Source of the DNA: Pseudomonadota bacterium
Lineage (GTDB): Bacteria > Myxococcota_A > Polyangia > GCA-2747355
Assembly (NCBI GenBank): GCA_016702545.1
Contig: JADJDT010000008.1
Span: forward strand, 124,001-188,000
Reading direction: 5' to 3'
DNA: 64,000 nt
Shown: positions 60,069 through 64,000 of the stretch, piece after piece
Position numbering within the stretch: position 1 is the stretch's first letter
How the letters are laid out: each line of letters opens with the position of its first letter
Translations under genes and position numbers: made by a program
Notes under the pieces: generated by a model
The model's input: only the letters and a program-made list of their open reading frames with translations
What the model was told of the DNA's origin: nothing
Databases searched by the model: none

Positions 60069-60557
60069 TCAGGGCTTGCTCTGACAGGCCTTGACGGGAA
60101 AGGACAGCTCCTGCACGACCTCGACGTCGCCGGCCGGGTTGGCCAGCAGCTCGAACTTGTAGCTCTCCTGCTGCTCGGGCTTGAGCTCTTCGTTGATCCG
60201 GACCTGGGTCAGCTTCGACAGCGCAAAGCCCATGGTTTGCTTGCGATCGATGCAGTAGAACACCGCGGGCTGGCTCGGATGGAAGGTGCACTTGAGCTTG
60301 GTGAAGCCGCGAGCCTTGGGCTTGGCCAGGCCACGTTTGGTGACCTCGATCTGCGGCTGGAACGTCAGCGCGTAGCCCTCGTGCCCGGCGGTGACGAGCA
60401 GCGAGTCCTCCCCCGCCTGGGCCGTCCAGGGCTTGTTGCGGCAGATCAGCGTGGGGTTCGCCTCGGCCTGGGCCGAGCCGAAGGGCAGCAGGCCGAAGGC
60501 CGCGATGGCCATCAGCGCGAGGCGCGAACCACACCCAGGGGTCCCTGAGGTGCACAT
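60069..60557 (-). CDS. exported protein, unknown function
   Basis: A 162-residue protein with a signal peptide (LALMAIAAFGLLPFGSAQA) and a mature part of about 130 residues with four cysteines (LICRNK, LKCTFHP, FYCIDRK, VKACQSKP) that could form two disulfides. Beta-rich and soluble (YALTFQPQIEVTKRGLAKPK; SYKFELLANPAGDVEVVQEL). The start at 60557 follows AAAGG; an upstream ATG at 60596 would add 13 residues before the signal. No family recognised. The spacer of about 150 bases to the DNRLRE gene shows nothing notable. Confidence 0.62.
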   Translation of the reverse strand: MCTSGTPGCGSRLALMAIAAFGLLPFGSAQAEANPTLICRNKPWTAQAGEDSLLVTAGHEGYALTFQPQIEVTKRGLAKPKARGFTKLKCTFHPSQPAVFYCIDRKQTMGFALSKLTQVRINEELKPEQQESYKFELLANPAGDVEVVQELSFPVKACQSKP

Positions 60558-60707
60558 CGTGAACCGACCTTTCTCGTGGCACGCCGTATTCAGCATGGGC
60601 CGGCGCGTCGAGCGTAGTGGAGCGTCACATTGAGCACAAGGGCGGGCCGGACCAGTGACCAGCGGGCGTGGGCGCGGTCACCGTTCGCGACCGTCGGCCG
60701 CGCGATC

Positions 60708-60727
60708 CGGCCTTGCTTTGGGCCTAG
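60708..60727 (-). repeat. degraded half-copy of family 1 CTAG element (G)
   Basis: CCTTGCTTTGGGCCTAG matches one arm of the GGCCCAAAAC hairpin (copy A right arm CTTGTTTTGGGCCTAG). The other arm is missing. Its CTAG contains the TAG stop of the HAD phosphatase gene. Confidence 0.5.
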
Positions 60728-61500
60728 CGGCGGGCGGCGAGCAGGTGCGTGACCAGCTCGGCGAAGCCCTCGCCGCCGGCGGCGCTGGTGAGGTAGCGCG
60801 GCAGCGGCGTGATGCGCGGCGCCAGGCGCTGCAGGTTGGCGACCCCGCAGGCGTGGGGGAAGGCCGCGAACATCGGTGCGTCATTGGGTGAGTCGCCGAT
60901 GAAGGTGGCGCGTCGAGGATCGAGCGCACGGCCGCGCAGCTCGTGGCTCCAGCGCTGGCACATGCTCAGCTTGTCGTGCGCGCCATACCAGCCGTTGACG
61001 TGAATCGAGCTGACCTTGGCTACCGCGCCGTGCGCCGTGAAGATCGCCACGATGCGATCGACGGCCGCGTCGGGCAGCGGGGCGACCTCCTCGGCGATGT
61101 CGATCGCCAGATCGCAATAGCGATAGTGCTGGTCGGCGGCGACCCGACAGCCCGGCACCTCGGCCAGCACCTGGGCGCGGATCGCGGCCAGGCGCGCGTC
61201 GGCGTCGGCGGGGCGGGGCGCGAAGAGGCGAAGCAGTTGGCCGTCGATCAGCGCGAAGGCCAGAGCGCCGTTCTCGCCGATCACGGCCCGCACGGGCCAT
61301 TGGCGCGCCAGGTGGTCGCACCAACCGGCCGGTCGGCCGGTGACCAGCACGACCTCGAGTCCGGCGTCCCAGGCCCGCCATAGCGCCTCGTAAGCGGCCG
61401 CGGGGACGCGTCCGGCGCTGGTCAGCGTGTCGTCGATATCGGTGAAGAGGGTCTCGATCTGGCGCGCGACGGCCGCGGGCATCGTGCTGAGCGGCTGCAT
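60724..61500 (-). CDS. HAD-superfamily phosphatase, HAD-IIB (Cof/sucrose-phosphatase-like)
   Basis: A 258-residue enzyme. Motif I is LFTDIDDTLT (nucleophile Asp near residue 21), motif II is VLVTGRP, and motif III/IV is RRATFIGDSPNDAPMFAAF. The C2-type cap between motifs II and III (about residues 90-190) places it in the HAD-IIB group with Cof-type and sucrose- or mannosylglycerate-phosphate phosphatases. Cytoplasmic; substrate unknown. The stop TAG is in a degraded palindromic element. It is divergent from the propeller lipoprotein gene with about 60 bases between. Confidence 0.88.
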   Translation of the reverse strand: MQPLSTMPAAVARQIETLFTDIDDTLTSAGRVPAAAYEALWRAWDAGLEVVLVTGRPAGWCDHLARQWPVRAVIGENGALAFALIDGQLLRLFAPRPADADARLAAIRAQVLAEVPGCRVAADQHYRYCDLAIDIAEEVAPLPDAAVDRIVAIFTAHGAVAKVSSIHVNGWYGAHDKLSMCQRWSHELRGRALDPRRATFIGDSPNDAPMFAAFPHACGVANLQRLAPRITPLPRYLTSAAGGEGFAELVTHLLAARR

Positions 61501-61559
61501 ATAGGCTCCCGTTCGGGGTCGTTTCGGGCGCTAGGATAGCCCAGCACGGGGGTATCGCG

Positions 61560-62789
61560 ATGCTTCAGCTGCGCCGCTTGATCGCCGGTTTCGCGCTCCT
61601 GCTCGCGCTGCCGGCGGCGACGCTGGCGCCGAGCGGTTGTGCGCTCGATGACTGCGCGCGTCCGGCGGCGTGCTGCGCGAGCTGCGAGGCGACGCGGGTG
61701 CGGCGCGCGTCCTGCGCCTGCGCGCCGGACGAGGTCTCCGCGCTGGAGTGCCCCAAGCGCTCGGCCTGCGCGCTGAGCCACTATGTGGGCGACCACGCTG
61801 CCGCGTGTTGCCGGGGCAGCTGCGCCAGCGCGGAGAGCTACGAGGAGGCGAGCGGCCGCTGCCCCGAGCAGGACGCCTACCTGCACGAGTGCACGGTCGA
61901 GAGCGCCTGCTTCCAGGCCTATCGCGCGCGCCTGCTGGGAACGCTCTATTTGCCGTGGCAGGCCGAGGCCTCGGGCAGCGGCACGCCGCTGACGGCGATC
62001 TGGGCACCTAGCGAGGGCGAGGCCTGGGCGGTCGGCTTGCAGGGGCGGGTGCTGCGCCTGGGCGCCGGCGCCTGGCAGGCGATCGAGGTGCCGACGACGG
62101 AGCACCTGACGGCGGTCTGGGGCAGCGCGGCGGACGACGTGTGGGCCGTCGGTTGGAACGGCACGCTGCTGCACTTCGACGGCGAGCGCTGGCTGCTCCA
62201 TCCGACGCCGACCACGGCCCACCTGCTCGGGGTCTGGGGCCGCTCGGCGACGGAGATCTGGGCGGTCGGCGCCGCGGGCACGCTGCTGCGCTTCGGCGGG
62301 GCGGTCTGGGAGGCGCAGCCGCTGCCGACGCAGGCGCTGCTGACGACGGTGCGCGGGGGGCCGACGGGGGACCTCTGGGTGGCCGGCGAGGGCGGGACGG
62401 TGCTGCGCGGCGACGGCGAGCAATGGGTGCTGGAGCCCACGCCGCTGCGGGTTCCGCTGACCGCGCTGTGGACCGGCAAGGGCGGGGACGAGGTCTGGGC
62501 GGTGGGACGATCCGCGACGCTGCTGCGCCGGCAGGAGGGGGGGTGGCAGCGTGTCGAGGGGCCCCTGCCGGGGCTGGTGGCCGATCTCGCGGCCGTGTGG
62601 GGCGATGGCGCCGCCACCTGGGCCGTCGGCGACCAAGGGGTGGTCTTACGCCACGACGGAGCGCGCTGGCAGCTGGTGACCTACTTCGCCGGCGCAGCGC
62701 CCGTGGACCTGTTGGGCCTGTGGGGCGTCGGCCGCCGCCTGTGGGCGGTGGGCACCGGAGGCACGATCCTGCGCTACGACAGCCCCTGA
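61560..62789 (+). CDS. lipoprotein with Cys-rich N-terminus and WAVG-type beta-propeller
   Basis: A 409-residue protein. Signal peptide with lipobox-like APSGCALD. Residues 30-130 are Cys-rich (CARPAACCASCEATRV, SCACAPDEVSALECPK). Residues 140-409 are about seven propeller repeats with the pattern LTAVWGSAADDVWAVGWNGT, followed by LLHFDGERW. This repeat type occurs in many predicted outer-membrane lipoproteins of Myxococcota and resembles YCF48/sialidase-like blades. Likely surface-exposed; no active site seen. The ATG is at 61560; ribosome site unclear (GGGG about nine bases upstream). Confidence 0.8.
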   Translation: MLQLRRLIAGFALLLALPAATLAPSGCALDDCARPAACCASCEATRVRRASCACAPDEVSALECPKRSACALSHYVGDHAAACCRGSCASAESYEEASGRCPEQDAYLHECTVESACFQAYRARLLGTLYLPWQAEASGSGTPLTAIWAPSEGEAWAVGLQGRVLRLGAGAWQAIEVPTTEHLTAVWGSAADDVWAVGWNGTLLHFDGERWLLHPTPTTAHLLGVWGRSATEIWAVGAAGTLLRFGGAVWEAQPLPTQALLTTVRGGPTGDLWVAGEGGTVLRGDGEQWVLEPTPLRVPLTALWTGKGGDEVWAVGRSATLLRRQEGGWQRVEGPLPGLVADLAAVWGDGAATWAVGDQGVVLRHDGARWQLVTYFAGAAPVDLLGLWGVGRRLWAVGTGGTILRYDSP

Positions 62790-62894
62790 CGCCGACCCGC
62801 TGAGGCTCATCTGACGGCTACAAACCTGCCCGCGCCGAGGCTCTGGTCTATACTCGCCGGCACCGCCGGTTGACGGCAGCGCCGGTACCAGCCC

Positions 62895-64000
62895 ATGAGT
62901 CGAGAGCGAGACAAGTCCGCACCGGATCCTGTCGCGGAGATCGTCAACCGCTATGGCCGGCGCGCGTCCAGCGCACGGCGCGAGCCGACGGGTCGCTTCT
63001 GGCAGCGGCTGGCCGAGTCCGTCTCGCGCGAGCCGACCGTCAGCCGTGAGGTCGTGCGCACGGTGCGCCCGCCGGTCACGGGCGGGGCCCCGGTGGAGCA
63101 AGACCCGGACGCTCCGGAGGTGCCGGTGCAGGCACCGCCGCGGGCGACGGCCCGCGCTAGCGACGACGACGATCTGGGCGAGATCGACGTCGACCTCGCG
63201 AGCCGGCCACGCGCGCCGTCGGGTGTGCAGGCCCGCGCGCCGAGTGCGCCACGCGCACCGTCCGGTGTGCAGGCGCGCGCGCCGAGTGCGTCAGGGAGGC
63301 CGGTGCTGGGCGCGCCGGTGCTGGCGCCCGAGCGCGGTCCGTCGGCGCCGGCCCTGTCCGTGGCCGCATTCGCTGAGGACCCGCCGATCGAGATCACGCT
63401 GCCCGATGGCTCGACGCTCACGCTGGCCGGGCGCCGCCTCGAGGGGCCCGCTGGGCGGTCGCGCCTGCTGGCCGCCGACTCGCCGGGGAATCCGCGCTGG
63501 CTGCTCGACGCGCTGAGCGCGCTGGCGCGCGGCACGCAGGCAGCCTTGCAGCGCGTGGCCAACGCCAGGAGTGCGGGCGAGGTGCTGGCACCGTCGGCAC
63601 CGAAGCCCCTGCCGTCCCCGCGGCTGCCCACCGGCGAGCCGCCGGCGGTGGGGCCGACCGCCGAAGCGACCGCCGCGGAGCTGGTGGAGGACGTCGCGCT
63701 GCAGGACGACCTGCTCCTGCCCGAGGGGCTGCTCGCGGCGTTGGCCGAGGGCGCGGCGGCCGCCGTCGAAGGTGATGAGCTTCCGCTGTGGGACGGGTTG
63801 CCGCCGCTGCCCGAGGGGGAGGCCCCGGCAGCGCCGGAGACGCCGGAGTCCGCTGCGTCGGCGCCGCGCTCGCATCGGGCGTCGGTTCGCCTCGGCGGCG
63901 CCGCCGCGGAACAAGGCGCGCGGTCGAGGAGCGGATCGCAGCCGGCTGTCCGCAGCGCCGAGCGGTCGTCCTCGGCGCCGCAGCCCAGTCTCGGCGAGGC
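62895..64000 (+). CDS. Pro/Ala-rich protein of unknown function, 3'-truncated by window end
   Basis: The frame is open from the ATG at 62895 to the window edge (about 368 codons) with strong G/C third-position bias, so it is a real gene continuing beyond 64000. The N-terminus is charged (SRERDKSAPDPVAEIVNRYG). A 13-residue unit RAPSGVQARAPSA occurs twice (about residues 110-135). A short ordered stretch (IEITLPDGSTLTLAGRRLEG, then ARGTQAALQRVANA) is followed by Glu/Pro/Ala-rich sequence. No signal peptide, so it is probably cytoplasmic and largely disordered. No family recognised. Confidence 0.7.
   Translation, partial: MSRERDKSAPDPVAEIVNRYGRRASSARREPTGRFWQRLAESVSREPTVSREVVRTVRPPVTGGAPVEQDPDAPEVPVQAPPRATARASDDDDLGEIDVDLASRPRAPSGVQARAPSAPRAPSGVQARAPSASGRPVLGAPVLAPERGPSAPALSVAAFAEDPPIEITLPDGSTLTLAGRRLEGPAGRSRLLAADSPGNPRWLLDALSALARGTQAALQRVANARSAGEVLAPSAPKPLPSPRLPTGEPPAVGPTAEATAAELVEDVALQDDLLLPEGLLAALAEGAAAAVEGDELPLWDGLPPLPEGEAPAAPETPESAASAPRSHRASVRLGGAAAEQGARSRSGSQPAVRSAERSSSAPQPSLGE

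Noticed and set aside
61519..61536. TTTCGGGCGCTAGG, slightly like a family 1 arm, near the HAD gene start
   Set aside because: Too short and mismatched to separate from chance.

Overview
The window is very G+C-rich DNA with strong G/C third-position bias. It carries lipoproteins with RCC1, PKD-like, AbfB and DNRLRE domains, an FHA-coupled sigma-54 activator, multihaem cytochromes and a very long TPR protein. This mix suggests a member of the Myxococcota or a related deltaproteobacterial lineage; the assignment is inferred from gene content, not from a marker gene.

Layout. 1-5.6 kb: the 3' end of an NtrY-like histidine kinase, an SCP2 protein, a protein with a basic repeat tail, and glnE. 5.6-11 kb: an LptF/LptG-type permease translationally coupled to glgX, whose 5' end runs into an abnormal G-rich tract (8532-9201) that also cuts a small secreted protein; then a PAP2 phosphatase. 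11-16.2 kb: tRNA-Asp, an exported ATP-grasp protein between two direct copies of a palindromic repeat, a MoeB-rhodanese protein, ogt and tRNA-Ser. 16.2-26.6 kb: a 1646-residue TPR protein, an MshEN-GAF protein, tRNA-Arg, a P2-type cation ATPase, a NUDIX hydrolase and a 39-codon ribosomal-like gene. 26.6-37.6 kb: a lipoprotein, folC coupled to a seven-haem cytochrome and followed upstream by a four-haem cytochrome, a TatT-like TPR lipoprotein, an Lnb-domain/ABC-2 exporter operon and an NHL-type lipoprotein. 37.9-48 kb: tRNA-Gly, an unrecognised exported protein, and three lipoprotein genes (RCC1, SUMF1-fold, calcium-binding) that all contain frameshifts. 48-64 kb: a thioesterase, an FHA-sigma-54 activator, a C25 peptidase with an inserted AbfB domain, a decayed island (repeats, MNT/HEPN remnant, IS3 remnant), more lipoproteins, a HAD phosphatase and a Pro/Ala-rich protein cut by the window end.

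The most unusual signal is a set of short palindromic, CTAG-ended elements in two families. In five genes the TAG stop codon is part of the CTAG at the edge of such an element or of a degraded half-copy (1169, 13366, 32431, 40433, 60724). This fits transposition into the TA of CTAG, as known for IS630-type elements, because insertion there would restore the stop codon. Two same-orientation copies bracket the exported ATP-grasp gene.

Many genes here work at the cell envelope: at least a dozen lipoproteins or exported proteins, a lipopolysaccharide-type permease, an ABC-2 exporter beside an Lnb-like protein, and periplasmic cytochromes. The frameshift cluster and the G-rich tract may be sequence-quality problems rather than biology, and are flagged as such.
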